NCBI GenBank assembly: GCA_005808865.1 | Contig: SYKU01000189.1 | Location: 1 to 60,863 of the forward strand | Direction: 5' to 3' | DNA length: 60,863 bases | Origin: Acidobacteriota bacterium | GTDB lineage: Bacteria > Acidobacteriota > Terriglobia > Bryobacterales > Bryobacteraceae | In this document: one piece after another, positions 10,819-19,937 of the stretch | Numbering within the stretch: position 1 is the stretch's first letter | How the letters are laid out: every line of letters begins with the position of its first letter | The notes under the pieces: generated by a model | The model's database searches: none | Told to the model about the DNA's origin: nothing | What the model saw: the letters and a program-made list of their open reading frames with translations, nothing else | Made by a program: the position numbers and the translations under genes

Positions 10819-13800
10819 TCAGAACACCAGCTTTAATCCGAACTGGATCTGCCGCCCGGTCGTTGTCGAGTCGAGGAGCTTCCCGAACTGAGGATTGTTG
10901 TCGTTACAGGCCGATCCCGGACTGCGCCCGATGCACGTCATGCTCGGGCTGTTTGAGGATGGCAGGAAAAACGTCGGCGTGTTGAACAAGTTGAAGAACT
11001 CCGCCCGGTACTGCACGCGGAAGCGCTCGCGGACAATCGCCTCCTTGAATATCGAGAAGTCGTGGTTGATCGAACCCGGACCGCGCGCGACTCGCCGCGC
11101 CGAATCGCCGTACAACTGAATAGGCGCGCCGGTCCGCGATGGTGTCGTCCCCGGCACGCGGAATGCCGCCGGGTTGAAGAAGTTGTCCGGGCCGCGTTGG
11201 CCTTTCGGGACCTGCACGGGCTGGCCGGAGACCCTGTCCGGTACGTTGAAAGTGTTGAAAATCGGCGGCAAGCGATTGGTCCGGATGTCCGTCGGGAATC
11301 CACCGCGCAGGTAGCTGATGCCGTTGATCTGCCAGCCTCCCAGCACCTTCGACACCGCGCCCTGGTTGAGCCACGGACGTCCCGGCCCCCACGGCAGCTC
11401 GTAGCCATAGCTCATCACCAGAACCTGGGCGACGTCGATCGGCGCGGGCCCCCGCTCGCGCGACAGGTTGTACGCGTCAAGTGTGATGCTCGTGCCGCCG
11501 TTCTGCGTGAACGCGCCCGGCCCCGCGCCTTTGTCCTCCAGATTCTTCTGCACAGTGTAGTTGAACAGGAAATTCATGCCGTGGGAGTAACGCTTCTCTA
11601 CCTTCACGTTGAAGGCGTTGTAATTCGAAGATGCGTTTGAATAGGTGGGGATCACCGCGCCGTTGACGTGCGGATACGGGCGGTCTCTCTGCTGATTTCG
11701 TCCGTCGATTGCCGCCTGAAACGGAAGCTGATTCACGTTGACGAATAGCGAGTAAAGATCGCTTCCGCGCGCGCCGCTATACGACGTTTCGAATAGCCAG
11801 CTCGCGAATGGCTCGAACTGGATGCTCACATTGAACTGCTGGAGCATCGGCATGCGCGCGTCGTGGAAGGCCGCGGTTCGAATCGTCCGGGCCAACGCAT
11901 TGCTTGCGCTGAAGTCCTTGAGCGACGGATCGGATGGCCCGGCTGGAATCGGCGAATTCAAGGTGAAAGGCGGCAGCACGGTTCGCGTCGCGCTCGTCTC
12001 CGGAATGGAAAATGTGGGCGTGTTCGGATTGTTGCCTGAGAACTGCGTCACTTCCTGGTTGACGTCCCGCTGGCCGATAAAGATTCCATAGCCGCCGCGA
12101 ATCACGAGCTTCCGGTTCCATTGATATGCCAAGCCCATGCGCGGGGCGATGTTGTTGTGATCACCGTCGACGATCGCGCGGGAAAAGCCGTTCTTTCCCG
12201 GCACGACGAACTGACCGCTTGCGATATCGAACAAACCGCCGCGATCGCGCGCGTCCACCGGTTGAGTGAACAGGTCGTAGCGCCCGCCGAGATTAAGCGT
12301 GAGGCGCGGCGTCACTTTCCAATCGTCCTGAAAATAGGTGCCGAAGTAGGTCTCCCGCTGGCGGCCCCAATCGAGCATCTGCGTTCCCTGCAGCAGCGAT
12401 GGATATCCCAGAAGGTAATCCGCGATCGGCGCACCGGAGCCCGGCGCATCCGAACTCGTGGTGAAGATGGAGCCAAACACATACTGGCCGTGGAACGGCG
12501 TGCCCTTGAGGGTCTCAAAGCGCATGCGCCGCACGTCCGCTCCCATCTTGAAGGTGTGTTTGCCGTGTGTGACGCTCAGCGAATCGGCCACATGAAAACG
12601 GTTTTCGAAGTTCAGGTTGCTGTCGCCGCCGCCCCAGGGATCGAACTGCGTGGAGCCGGTTCCCTGTCCGGAAAAGAAAAACTGAATCTGCGGGAAGCCG
12701 AGCAGAGGGAACGGGAAAAGAGCGAGTCCGGCACTTCTTGCGAATTCGACGCCTCTTACCGCGTTGCCGATGATGCTGCCGTTGTGGCGAGTGTAGCCGG
12801 CGCGAAATTCGTTGACCACCGTGGGGCGGAAAATATGCGTGTCGTTGAACGCGACTTGGCGGGTAAAGTCGATGCTGTTGGTTCCACCGCCGATGAAGCC
12901 GGCGAAGCGGCCGGGAGTCGGCCGGACCTGGTTCCCGAACGAGAAACGTCCGAAAAGCGAATTCTTCGCCGTAAGCTGATGATCCACGCGTACGTCGAAC
13001 TGGTCGCCATTGAAGCGCCGGGGAAAACCCTGGAAATAGTTGCGCGAAAGGTCGCCTGAGTTGCCGAAATTCGGCAGCGGCACCTGACCCATGATCGCCG
13101 CCGAGGTTCGATTAATGCGATCCGGCGGAATCTGCGCGTTGGGGAACGGTGTCGAAATCACCGTCCCCGCCGGTCCGATGCGGCGCTGTAGCGGATCGAA
13201 AATGGGCGTGCGCAGAGCTGTGAGGTTGCCCGACCGCAAAGCGGCGGGTGGCACGGCGCCAATACTCGTGCCGGCTGCCGTGCGCTGGCGCGTCCCCTGA
13301 TAGTCGAGGAAGAAAAACGTTTTCTGTTTAACGATGGGGCCGCCGAGCGAGCCGCCGAACTGATTTTGGCGGAACTTCGCCTTTGACAGTCCGGCCGAGT
13401 TGGTGATGAAGTTGTTGGCGTCGAACTTGTCGTTACGGAGGAACTCAAACAGGGATCCGTGGAGCAAATTCGATCCGGACTTGATGGTCGCGTTCATTAC
13501 CGCGCCGGCCGCGCGTCCGAACTCCGCCGCGAACGTGCTGGTCTTGACTTTGAACTCCTGCACTGCGTCAACGGAGGGCGAGTATGCCAGACCGCTGCGC
13601 CCCACAGCGCCGCCGTTTACGACGGTGTTGTTGTCCACGCCGTCCAGTAACACTTCCGTTGACGTATAGCGCCCTCCTCCAGCGATGAAGGGCAGGTTCG
13701 AGCCGATGCCGAACATGGGCGTGGTGTTGCCCGCCAGCAGGCCGAGGCCGAACGCGTTTCTTCCATTGAGCGGCAGATCGAGAATCTTCTTGTTCTCCAC

Positions 13801-14199
13801 TACCTGCCCAAGGGATGATGTCTCGGCATCGAGCAGCGGCGTCACGTCCGTCACCTCGACCGTTTCACGGACCTCGCCTGGTTGCATCGAGACGCGCGCG
13901 GTAGCGCTTTGATCAACGCGTAACTGCAAGCCCGAGGTGGAGTTCTTCTTGAAGCCGGGATGCTCAACGCCAACCGTGTAGACGCCCGCGGGCAGAAACG
14001 GGGCGAGAAATTCGCCGCGGTCATTTGTGCTGCCCGTGCGAGCGATCGCTGTGTCGTTGTTCGTGACCGTTACCGAAGCGCCCGCCATGGCGGCGCCGGA
14101 AGAGTCCTCCACAAGTACCGTCAGATTACCGGTTGCCACCTGCGCGCCGAGCGGCACGAGGGAAAGAAGGAGCGTTGCGAGGATTCGAAGCGAAATCAT
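10819..14199 (-). CDS. TonB-dependent receptor, Oar-like, with carboxypeptidase-regulatory domain
   Basis: This is an outer-membrane receptor of 1126 aa. A signal peptide (MISLRILATLLLSLVPLGAQ) precedes a carboxypeptidase-regulatory-like domain (TGNLTVLVEDSSGAAMAGA, to about residue 105). A plug region follows with LPLNGRNAFGLGLLAG, STEVLLDGVDNNTVV and VDAVQEFKVKTSTFAAEFGRAAGAV. A long beta-barrel ends in IQFGLKLVF, whose terminal Phe is typical of outer-membrane barrels. Such Oar-like receptors are numerous in Acidobacteria and probably take up sugars or other large nutrients with TonB energy. It is the last gene of the minus-strand group; the upstream neighbour is a secreted dioxygenase. 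The substrate is not predictable. Confidence 0.92.
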   Translation of the reverse strand: MISLRILATLLLSLVPLGAQVATGNLTVLVEDSSGAAMAGASVTVTNNDTAIARTGSTNDRGEFLAPFLPAGVYTVGVEHPGFKKNSTSGLQLRVDQSATARVSMQPGEVRETVEVTDVTPLLDAETSSLGQVVENKKILDLPLNGRNAFGLGLLAGNTTPMFGIGSNLPFIAGGGRYTSTEVLLDGVDNNTVVNGGAVGRSGLAYSPSVDAVQEFKVKTSTFAAEFGRAAGAVMNATIKSGSNLLHGSLFEFLRNDKFDANNFITNSAGLSKAKFRQNQFGGSLGGPIVKQKTFFFLDYQGTRQRTAAGTSIGAVPPAALRSGNLTALRTPIFDPLQRRIGPAGTVISTPFPNAQIPPDRINRTSAAIMGQVPLPNFGNSGDLSRNYFQGFPRRFNGDQFDVRVDHQLTAKNSLFGRFSFGNQVRPTPGRFAGFIGGGTNSIDFTRQVAFNDTHIFRPTVVNEFRAGYTRHNGSIIGNAVRGVEFARSAGLALFPFPLLGFPQIQFFFSGQGTGSTQFDPWGGGDSNLNFENRFHVADSLSVTHGKHTFKMGADVRRMRFETLKGTPFHGQYVFGSIFTTSSDAPGSGAPIADYLLGYPSLLQGTQMLDWGRQRETYFGTYFQDDWKVTPRLTLNLGGRYDLFTQPVDARDRGGLFDIASGQFVVPGKNGFSRAIVDGDHNNIAPRMGLAYQWNRKLVIRGGYGIFIGQRDVNQEVTQFSGNNPNTPTFSIPETSATRTVLPPFTLNSPIPAGPSDPSLKDFSASNALARTIRTAAFHDARMPMLQQFNVSIQFEPFASWLFETSYSGARGSDLYSLFVNVNQLPFQAAIDGRNQQRDRPYPHVNGAVIPTYSNASSNYNAFNVKVEKRYSHGMNFLFNYTVQKNLEDKGAGPGAFTQNGGTSITLDAYNLSRERGPAPIDVAQVLVMSYGYELPWGPGRPWLNQGAVSKVLGGWQINGISYLRGGFPTDIRTNRLPPIFNTFNVPDRVSGQPVQVPKGQRGPDNFFNPAAFRVPGTTPSRTGAPIQLYGDSARRVARGPGSINHDFSIFKEAIVRERFRVQYRAEFFNLFNTPTFFLPSSNSPSMTCIGRSPGSACNDNNPQFGKLLDSTTTGRQIQFGLKLVF

Positions 14200-14546
14200 G
14201 GTGGAGCCATGATATCACTGGCAGGGAGAGGTTTGGCGGAACTGAAGAACGCAGATCTCAGCCGCTGCCGCATGACATGACACAGAACCGGGCGGAATCG
14301 TGCCGTGCGGAGGATCCGCGGCTTCGCGATCCTGGGCGAGGGCATGGAAACGGCGGTTAGATGCGAACCTCTCCACCGGTGGATTTGATTCAGCCGCCGG
14401 CTTCGAGGCGAGGAGTGTGTGGAAACGTGCGGGAAATGCTCCGGTTGGAAGCCGAGGCGGCTTACACGCGTTCCGTTGCACTCGAACCGAAGGAACAGAG
14501 GTCCGCGGGCGCTGCCTCGGTGGCTTTGGCGGGCCGCCGAACCGGG
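14200..14546. other. Intergenic region, no supported gene
   Basis: These 347 bases separate the TonB receptor start from the dioxygenase stop, both on the minus strand. Open frames on both strands are Arg/Pro-rich and unconvincing. A GATATC about 11 nt before the receptor start may be part of its promoter. I see no terminator or RNA gene. Confidence 0.4.
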
Positions 14547-15929
14547 TTACGCCTGGATGCGAAGGCGCCCGGCCGAAGAAGTGCGGACGCCCGCGATCTC
14601 GGCCACGACCGGGTAGTCGCCGCCCGGCAAGTCCGGGACGACCGTATTGAACTGGTACAAACCCACGCCGCTCATGCCCGCGTAAACGACCTGCGCTTTC
14701 GACTGGCCGACGCGGATAGTCACGGGGTTGGCGAGGGGGCTTGAGTTCGCGACCGTCTGTCCGGGAGCGATGGCGGGGTTGGCCGGCCCGAAACCGGTGC
14801 CCCAAAGCGTGATCGTGTCTCGCGGCCTCGCCGGGACGGAGATGACTCCGCTCGCGATTCCGACGGGACCCACGTAGCCGCCCTTCGAGTCGGTGGCCAT
14901 GACGTGCTCCTGGGCCAGGCGGAAGAAACCCGGCAGCGCCTGGCGCAGTTCGACATTTACGGCGGCCGACGACCCGCCTGTGTTGGTCACGATGACCTGC
15001 GCCGTGCCGCTGAGCGTATCCGCGGGAGCCTGCACGTTTATCTGATTCGGACTAATGAAATAGAAGTAGGCGTTCCGGCCGTTGATGGTGACGCTGACGC
15101 CATCGAGGATTGTAGGGAGTTTGCCCTCCACGATGTCGGCCCCGGCCCATGTCCGCGTCGTGTTCGAGAGACGGAAGCCGTGAATGCTTATCCACGCTCC
15201 GGGACTCGCGCCCGGCTGGAAGGCGGCTGCATTGACGACGCCGCTACGCGCCGAGACGACGGGCAGAGTGCCCGCGGGAGCGTCTTCGGGGGTAAAGCCC
15301 ATCACGATGTCGAAAGTGACGCTTTTCTCGCCGATCGCCGAAGTGTCGAGGCTCTCGATGGGGCGGACCACGGACTGGCGCTGTGCGGCGTTCGTGATCC
15401 CGTTGAGCAGCATGTCTCCGCTATTGAGGGGTTCGCCTTCAAAATGGCATTGCGTCACGAGTTCGCCGCGGCCGGGCGTCTTGATCTGATAGTGGATATG
15501 GCGGGTGCGTCCCGGATAGATGCCCGGTTTCACGGTGCGGAAAACATAGCGGCCGTCGGACGCGGTTTCGAACTTGCCGTAACCCTGGAAATTCGGCTCG
15601 CGATTCGTCGCGGGGCTAGCGGTATGAAGGTATGCGCCGTTGTTATCGGCTTGCCAGATTTCTACAACCGCTCCGCGGACGGGTGTTCCGCCGGTATCGA
15701 GGACGCGTCCGCTGACCCACATGATCTGTCCGGCGCTCGGAGTAATGGAGTCGTTGATAAGAAGAAGATCGTTGTCCATGTCGAGCGGCAGGCGGTCGGG
15801 ATAGTAGGGGCCGATCGTCAGAGCGGGCGTGCGAGTCAGGGCTTGCGCGAAGGCTCCCTTCGTATGCCAAAATGCGGGAGCGAGCGCGGCCGCGCGGAGC
15901 ATGGAGCGTCTTGATAGCGAGGATTTCAT
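14547..15929 (-). CDS. Secreted intradiol dioxygenase fused to TIGR03437 domain
   Basis: This 460-aa protein has a Tat-like signal (SRRSMLRAAALAPAFWHTKGAFA), then an intradiol ring-cleavage dioxygenase domain to about residue 215. The four expected Fe(III) ligands are visible: Tyr100 (GAYLHT), Tyr138 (GIYPG), His144 and His146 (TRHIHY). These enzymes open catechol-type rings between the two hydroxyls, as protocatechuate 3,4-dioxygenase does. Residues 230-460 form a TIGR03437-type domain (SGVVNAAAFQPG, PGAWISIHGFRLS, ISPNQINVQAPADT, VVYAGMSGVGLYQFNTVVP). A single polypeptide with an exported intradiol domain is more like the secreted lignin-related intradiol proteins than classical cytosolic PcaGH. 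The substrate is not determined. Confidence 0.87.
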   Translation of the reverse strand: MKSSLSRRSMLRAAALAPAFWHTKGAFAQALTRTPALTIGPYYPDRLPLDMDNDLLLINDSITPSAGQIMWVSGRVLDTGGTPVRGAVVEIWQADNNGAYLHTASPATNREPNFQGYGKFETASDGRYVFRTVKPGIYPGRTRHIHYQIKTPGRGELVTQCHFEGEPLNSGDMLLNGITNAAQRQSVVRPIESLDTSAIGEKSVTFDIVMGFTPEDAPAGTLPVVSARSGVVNAAAFQPGASPGAWISIHGFRLSNTTRTWAGADIVEGKLPTILDGVSVTINGRNAYFYFISPNQINVQAPADTLSGTAQVIVTNTGGSSAAVNVELRQALPGFFRLAQEHVMATDSKGGYVGPVGIASGVISVPARPRDTITLWGTGFGPANPAIAPGQTVANSSPLANPVTIRVGQSKAQVVYAGMSGVGLYQFNTVVPDLPGGDYPVVAEIAGVRTSSAGRLRIQA

Positions 15930-16115
15930 GTGCCTTCATGACACTAGACCCGCGCGGGAAGAATTCGGTTGACGGAAGGGATGTAAACGTTCGTAAAGAA
16001 TCGCCGAGGTCATAACTGACGCATCTCTCGCACGCTCCGGCGACGCTATTCACGATTCATAACTCCTGAACACGCCGTCGACCGGCCCGGAAGGTTGCTC
16101 CGCCGGCGCTGCCGC

Positions 16116-16529
16116 TCACCACTCCGAGTAGGCCGTTCCGTCCAGTCCCATCTTGTCGGAACCGCTGCGCACGTCGAAGATTCCGGGCTCCGTTTGGTTG
16201 ACGCTGGTCATCGCTTCTTCCATAATGATGCGCCACGAGGAGTCCGCGTTCGTAATCGGATCGACGGGCACCTTGTGCAGATAGCCTTCGGTAACCAGAT
16301 CCTGGAGCGACTGAGGCGCCTTCTGCTTGTCGTAAGTGTACTCGTCGATCACCATGCGCAGCGTGAACAGGTTGCTCTTGAGTACGTTCTCCTTTGCGCG
16401 GAGAATGGACTTCTGATACATGGGCAGCGCGATCGAGGTGAGGATCATGACGATCGACATGACGATCATCAACTCGATCAGCGTAAAGCCGCGACGCCCG
16501 GCGTCACCACTCTGAATACGAGGTCCCAT
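16116..16529 (-). CDS. Type II secretion-type pseudopilin (second)
   Basis: This is a GspG-like pseudopilin of 137 aa. The prepilin peptidase site is GRRG-FTLIELMIVMSIVMILTSIA, with cleavage after Gly14 and the conserved Glu at position +5. A globular C-terminus ends in SDKMGLDGTAYSEW, the usual GspG-like ending. I chose the ATG at 16529, which overlaps the preceding pseudopilin by 26 bases; an in-frame start at 16565 would give 12 extra residues. It is the third gene of the secretin-pseudopilin operon. Probably it assembles with its neighbour into a short periplasmic pseudopilus. Confidence 0.85.
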   Translation of the reverse strand: MGPRIQSGDAGRRGFTLIELMIVMSIVMILTSIALPMYQKSILRAKENVLKSNLFTLRMVIDEYTYDKQKAPQSLQDLVTEGYLHKVPVDPITNADSSWRIIMEEAMTSVNQTEPGIFDVRSGSDKMGLDGTAYSEW

Positions 16530-16971
16530 TCGGCGCCTTTTCCGTGCTCTTTGTAAAAACGTCAAAAACGTTCTGCCCGCCGCCGCCCGAGGACTTTGGG
16601 TCGTCCTGAACGCTTCGCGTTCCCCAGGTGGTGCTGTTCGTCATCGGATCCTTGGGTATGCGGCGCAGGAACTTGATTTTCTTATCTACCTGCCCGGACA
16701 TCTTCACGCCTTCGACCAGAATATCGAGCGACTCCGGATATCCCTCGCTCCCCTGTTTCACCGGACCCAAAAGATTCAGGTCGGCGGCGTCCTTGTATTT
16801 GTTGATCGCGTTGCGCATCTCGCGAAGCGCGTACAGTAACTCCCGCTCCCGCTCCCGCCGCACCTTCGAGCGCGCAAGCGGCACCGCCATCGTGGAAAGA
16901 ACCAGCATGATGGTGAAGGCGACGATCAGCTCCACCAGGGTCAATCCGCGTCTTGATCCAAATCCGCCCAC
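16504..16971 (-). CDS. Type II secretion-type pseudopilin (first)
   Basis: This 155-aa pseudopilin starts one base after the secretin stop. The cleavage motif is SRRG-LTLVELIVAFTIMLVLSTMAVPLA, with Glu14 at position +5. The globular part has RIPKDPMTNSTTWG, typical of GspG-like proteins near the calcium-binding loop, and ends in NGTSYSEW, much like its downstream neighbour. The two pseudopilins are clearly paralogues. No assembly ATPase or inner-membrane platform gene is in this window, so they must be encoded elsewhere. Confidence 0.87.
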   Translation of the reverse strand: MGGFGSRRGLTLVELIVAFTIMLVLSTMAVPLARSKVRRERERELLYALREMRNAINKYKDAADLNLLGPVKQGSEGYPESLDILVEGVKMSGQVDKKIKFLRRIPKDPMTNSTTWGTRSVQDDPKSSGGGGQNVFDVFTKSTEKAPNGTSYSEW

Positions 16972-16972
16972 A

Positions 16973-19396
16973 CTACTTCACCGTTATCGTCATCTCCGGC
17001 AACGAGACGCGAATCGTATTCGTATCCGAATTGTGCAATGTCAGCTGCGGTATGGACACCGTTGACGATCCCTTGCCTATCAATTGAAACGTGATCGTCG
17101 CGAGATTGCCCGAACCGCTGATGCCCTGCCCACCCGGCAACCGGTTGAGCGCCAGAGTCGCTTCGCCTGTGTCGTTCTGAATGTTTTTTGTGGGGACGAC
17201 CTGTTGGCCGTCCGAGGAAAGCAAACCACCGGCGGCGATGTCGTTGATTCGCAGAATCTTCGGATCGAACTTCAGCTTGACGTTCCCTGCGAACAGGTCC
17301 TTGGCGTTTTCAAGGCGTAGCGACGCAGTCACGGTGCCTCCCTGCGGGCCTTCCGAACTCGAAGGGACAAAGGTCGCGCTGGCCTCGCCGGGCCCTTGAG
17401 TAACGGGGATTGGCGCACCCGGCGCGGCGGGTACGGCCGGCGCGGGTTGCAGCGTGGGAGAATCCAGCGGGTTAGCTCCGGGCGCAACTGCCGGGGCTTG
17501 GGCGGCCGGTGGGATGGCTGGAGTCTTGCGCGGCCCGTAGTTGAGCTTCACGTTCGTCGCGTTGCCCACCGCGATACCCTTGAGGTTCATCTCTGTGAAA
17601 TCGGGCCTGCGCACGATGTGAGGCACCAGAACCACCAGCAGCGAGTTTTCGCTGGTTTCGTATTTCTCGCTGGTAAAAAGCCTCCGCAGCACTGGAATCG
17701 CGGCCAGTCCCGGTATTCCGGAAACGTTTTTGCTTGATTGCGTTTGCAGCAGGCCGCCCAGAATATTGATCTCGCCTTCACGCACGCGCATGTCGACGGC
17801 CGCCTTTCGCTGCCCGATGATGGGTTGTGAAATGCCGCCCAACTCGATACGGTCGCGCACGGTCGAGATATCAAGTTCGACGTGCATCGCGATTTCATTC
17901 TCGCCCTGTACGTGCGGCGTGATGTCTACGTTGACACCCACATCCTGAAAGGTAAACTGCGTGTTCACCAGTGGATTGATACCGACGCCGCCGATGCCCG
18001 GCTGGAAACTGCCGCTCGCTATGGGCACCCGGTCCCCGATCTTAAGCGACGACTTGAACCCGTCGGCGGCACGGATCTGCGGCGATTGCAGCACGCGGGT
18101 GTTGCTGTCCGAAAGGACCGCCTGGATCAATCCGCCCGGCAGGGTGATCGCGTAGTCCTTTAGGGAAAGGTGAGGGACGCGCCCGAGCGGGATCGCCCCT
18201 CCCGCCGATGCGCCTGACCCGGTGCCCGTGCCGATTCCTGTACCCGGATCGGTGCCGGTACCGGTGCCGGTACCGCTCGACGTTGCGCCTCCCGTATAGG
18301 TGATAGGCGACGTGATGCCTTTCTGCGCGATCGCCGCCGCAAGGTCGCGCGTGCGCGACCGGCTGACTTCGAGTACCAGAACATCCACCACAATTTCCGA
18401 TTTGGGCTTGTCGAGATCCGCGATCAACTTTTCGGCGAGCGCCACGCGGTCGGCCTCGGCCCTAACGATGATCGCGCTCTGCGCCGTGTAGGTGAACAGC
18501 TTCTGGATATCGGTAACAGTCCGCAGCGCGGTGACGATTTCCTGCAACTCCTGCGCCGTGCCGATATTATTCAGATAGAACACCTTCATGATCATCTCGT
18601 CGTGATCGCGCCTTTTCTGCGTGTTGTCGAGCGTGACGAAAATGGTGTTCGGCGAAAGCGGCTTCCAGAACGACTTCGTCATCAGGTTGAGGTAATCGAG
18701 CGCCTCTTCGAGCGTGGACCCGTTGAACTCAACCGAGTAGTTTTTCGAGGCTCCGGTTTGGTTGTATTCCGGGTCCATGATCACGTTGATGCCCGCAAGT
18801 TTCCCCACCGTCTCAAAGAGGACTTTTGGAGGCTGATTATTCATCTTCAGCGTGATTTTCGCGCTTGAGATCGGCTGAAGTACAGGAATCCCGCCGTAGC
18901 TATCGAATCGGTCTTCCGATTCCCGTTTCGCCAGTTGTACAGGCGTCATGCCGGCCTCGCCGGCGCCCGCACCGCTCTCAGATTTCGCGTTTGGATCTTT
19001 TTTTTTCTCCCGCTCAATCATCGCACGGGTACGACGGATCTCCTGATCCGCCATGCTCGACGCGGGATCGATCGCGTACGCCTTCTCGAATTCCGCGAGA
19101 GCATCGGCCAGGTTCCCAGCTGCACGCTTCTTTTGGCCCAGGTTGATATGCGATTGCGCGGCCTGGAACCGCACGCGGTTGACGGAAAGCTGGTAGGCGG
19201 CGTCGCCCGGATCTTCGCTCAGGGCGGCCTCATACTTTTCGAGAGCCGTGTCGTAGTCTTTCTTGACCTCCGCGGCGCGGCCCTCCGTAAGAAGCTTTTC
19301 GCCCTTGCGGTTGCGGGCATCCGCGGGGCCGGAGCCGGGCCCAAGCATCGTCAGGACGGCGAGAATTGCTATGATGAGACTCGAGCGGTATCCCAT
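16973..19396 (-). CDS. Secretin (GspD/PilQ type) with TPR front and cohesin-like tail
   Basis: This 807-aa outer-membrane secretin starts at the ATG at 19396; the longer frame runs antisense through smpB and is not credible. After a signal sequence (SSLIIAILAVLTMLGPGSGPADA), about three TPR-like repeats occupy residues 30-125. STN/N1-like modules follow (VLFETVGKLAGINVIMDPEY, TFVTLDN, IIVRAEADRVALAEKLIADLDKPKSEIVV). The secretin core contains LSDSNTRVLQSPQIRAADG, FQDVGVNVDITPHV and VREGEINILGGLLQ. The last 125 residues look like a cohesin-type beta domain (NVKLKFDPKILRINDI, NLATITFQLIGKG). It heads an operon with two pseudopilins. It probably forms the export channel of a type II-like system; a type IV pilus role is less likely with GspG-like partners. 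Confidence 0.85.
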   Translation of the reverse strand: MGYRSSLIIAILAVLTMLGPGSGPADARNRKGEKLLTEGRAAEVKKDYDTALEKYEAALSEDPGDAAYQLSVNRVRFQAAQSHINLGQKKRAAGNLADALAEFEKAYAIDPASSMADQEIRRTRAMIEREKKKDPNAKSESGAGAGEAGMTPVQLAKRESEDRFDSYGGIPVLQPISSAKITLKMNNQPPKVLFETVGKLAGINVIMDPEYNQTGASKNYSVEFNGSTLEEALDYLNLMTKSFWKPLSPNTIFVTLDNTQKRRDHDEMIMKVFYLNNIGTAQELQEIVTALRTVTDIQKLFTYTAQSAIIVRAEADRVALAEKLIADLDKPKSEIVVDVLVLEVSRSRTRDLAAAIAQKGITSPITYTGGATSSGTGTGTGTDPGTGIGTGTGSGASAGGAIPLGRVPHLSLKDYAITLPGGLIQAVLSDSNTRVLQSPQIRAADGFKSSLKIGDRVPIASGSFQPGIGGVGINPLVNTQFTFQDVGVNVDITPHVQGENEIAMHVELDISTVRDRIELGGISQPIIGQRKAAVDMRVREGEINILGGLLQTQSSKNVSGIPGLAAIPVLRRLFTSEKYETSENSLLVVLVPHIVRRPDFTEMNLKGIAVGNATNVKLNYGPRKTPAIPPAAQAPAVAPGANPLDSPTLQPAPAVPAAPGAPIPVTQGPGEASATFVPSSSEGPQGGTVTASLRLENAKDLFAGNVKLKFDPKILRINDIAAGGLLSSDGQQVVPTKNIQNDTGEATLALNRLPGGQGISGSGNLATITFQLIGKGSSTVSIPQLTLHNSDTNTIRVSLPEMTITVK
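18215..18280 (-). repeat. Gly-Thr-rich repeat within the secretin gene
   Basis: A short low-complexity tract of GGNACNGGNACC-like units encodes alternating Gly and Thr in the secretin, between its N-domains and the membrane core. It is a flexible loop and could vary in length between strains by slippage. Confidence 0.6.
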
Positions 19397-19447
19397 TACT
19401 ATCCAATCTGTTGACGTATTGACGCCGTCTGGCGTTGAGAAGAAAAG

Positions 19448-19930
19448 TTGGCCGATAAATCTTTCCAGTTCAAAATCCTGAGCGACAACCGGCAGGCCGG
19501 ACACAACTATTTCCTCATGGACCGCTATGAAGCGGGAATGGTTCTCAACGGCACGGAGGTTAAAGCCGCCAAGGATGGGAAAGTCCAATTGAAGGACGCC
19601 TACGCATCGATCGTCAAGAACGAAGCGTGGCTCCTTAACGCCCACATCAGCCAGTACTCGCACGGAAACCGCGAGAACCACGAGCCGGTCCGCAGCCGCA
19701 AGCTGCTCTTGCACAGGCGCGAAATCGACAAGCTGCTCGGCGAGACTCGCGAGAAAGGCCTGGCGCTGATTCCGACTAAAATGTACCTGAAAGACGGCCG
19801 GATCAAGTGCGAAATAGCCGTCGCCAAAGGCAAGAAGCTCTACGATAAGCGAGAAACGGAGCGGAAACGATCGGCTGAAGACGAGGCGCGGGCGGCGGTA
19901 AGAGCAAGTAAAATTAAGAACGCGGGGTGA
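19448..19930 (+). CDS. smpB: SsrA-binding protein SmpB
   Basis: SmpB binds tmRNA and carries it to stalled ribosomes for trans-translation in the cytoplasm. The 160-aa product has the usual length. The signatures are clear: [64 protein letters not shown] and the basic tail [16 protein letters not shown]-like near residues 128-145. It starts with TTG at 19448, preceded by an A/G-rich stretch. It is divergent from the secretin gene with 51 bases between them and is followed 7 bases later by the leucyl aminopeptidase gene, so proteolysis and ribosome rescue may be cotranscribed. No tmRNA gene was seen in the window. Confidence 0.95.
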   Translation: MADKSFQFKILSDNRQAGHNYFLMDRYEAGMVLNGTEVKAAKDGKVQLKDAYASIVKNEAWLLNAHISQYSHGNRENHEPVRSRKLLLHRREIDKLLGETREKGLALIPTKMYLKDGRIKCEIAVAKGKKLYDKRETERKRSAEDEARAAVRASKIKNAG

Positions 19931-19937
19931 GCAACGA

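Noticed and set aside
12121-13059. Plus-strand open frame of 312 codons
   Set aside because: It is antisense to the TonB receptor barrel and shows no family signature.
18215-18280. Short tandem units in the secretin as a CRISPR or minisatellite
   Set aside because: The units encode an in-frame Gly-Thr linker and have no spacers.
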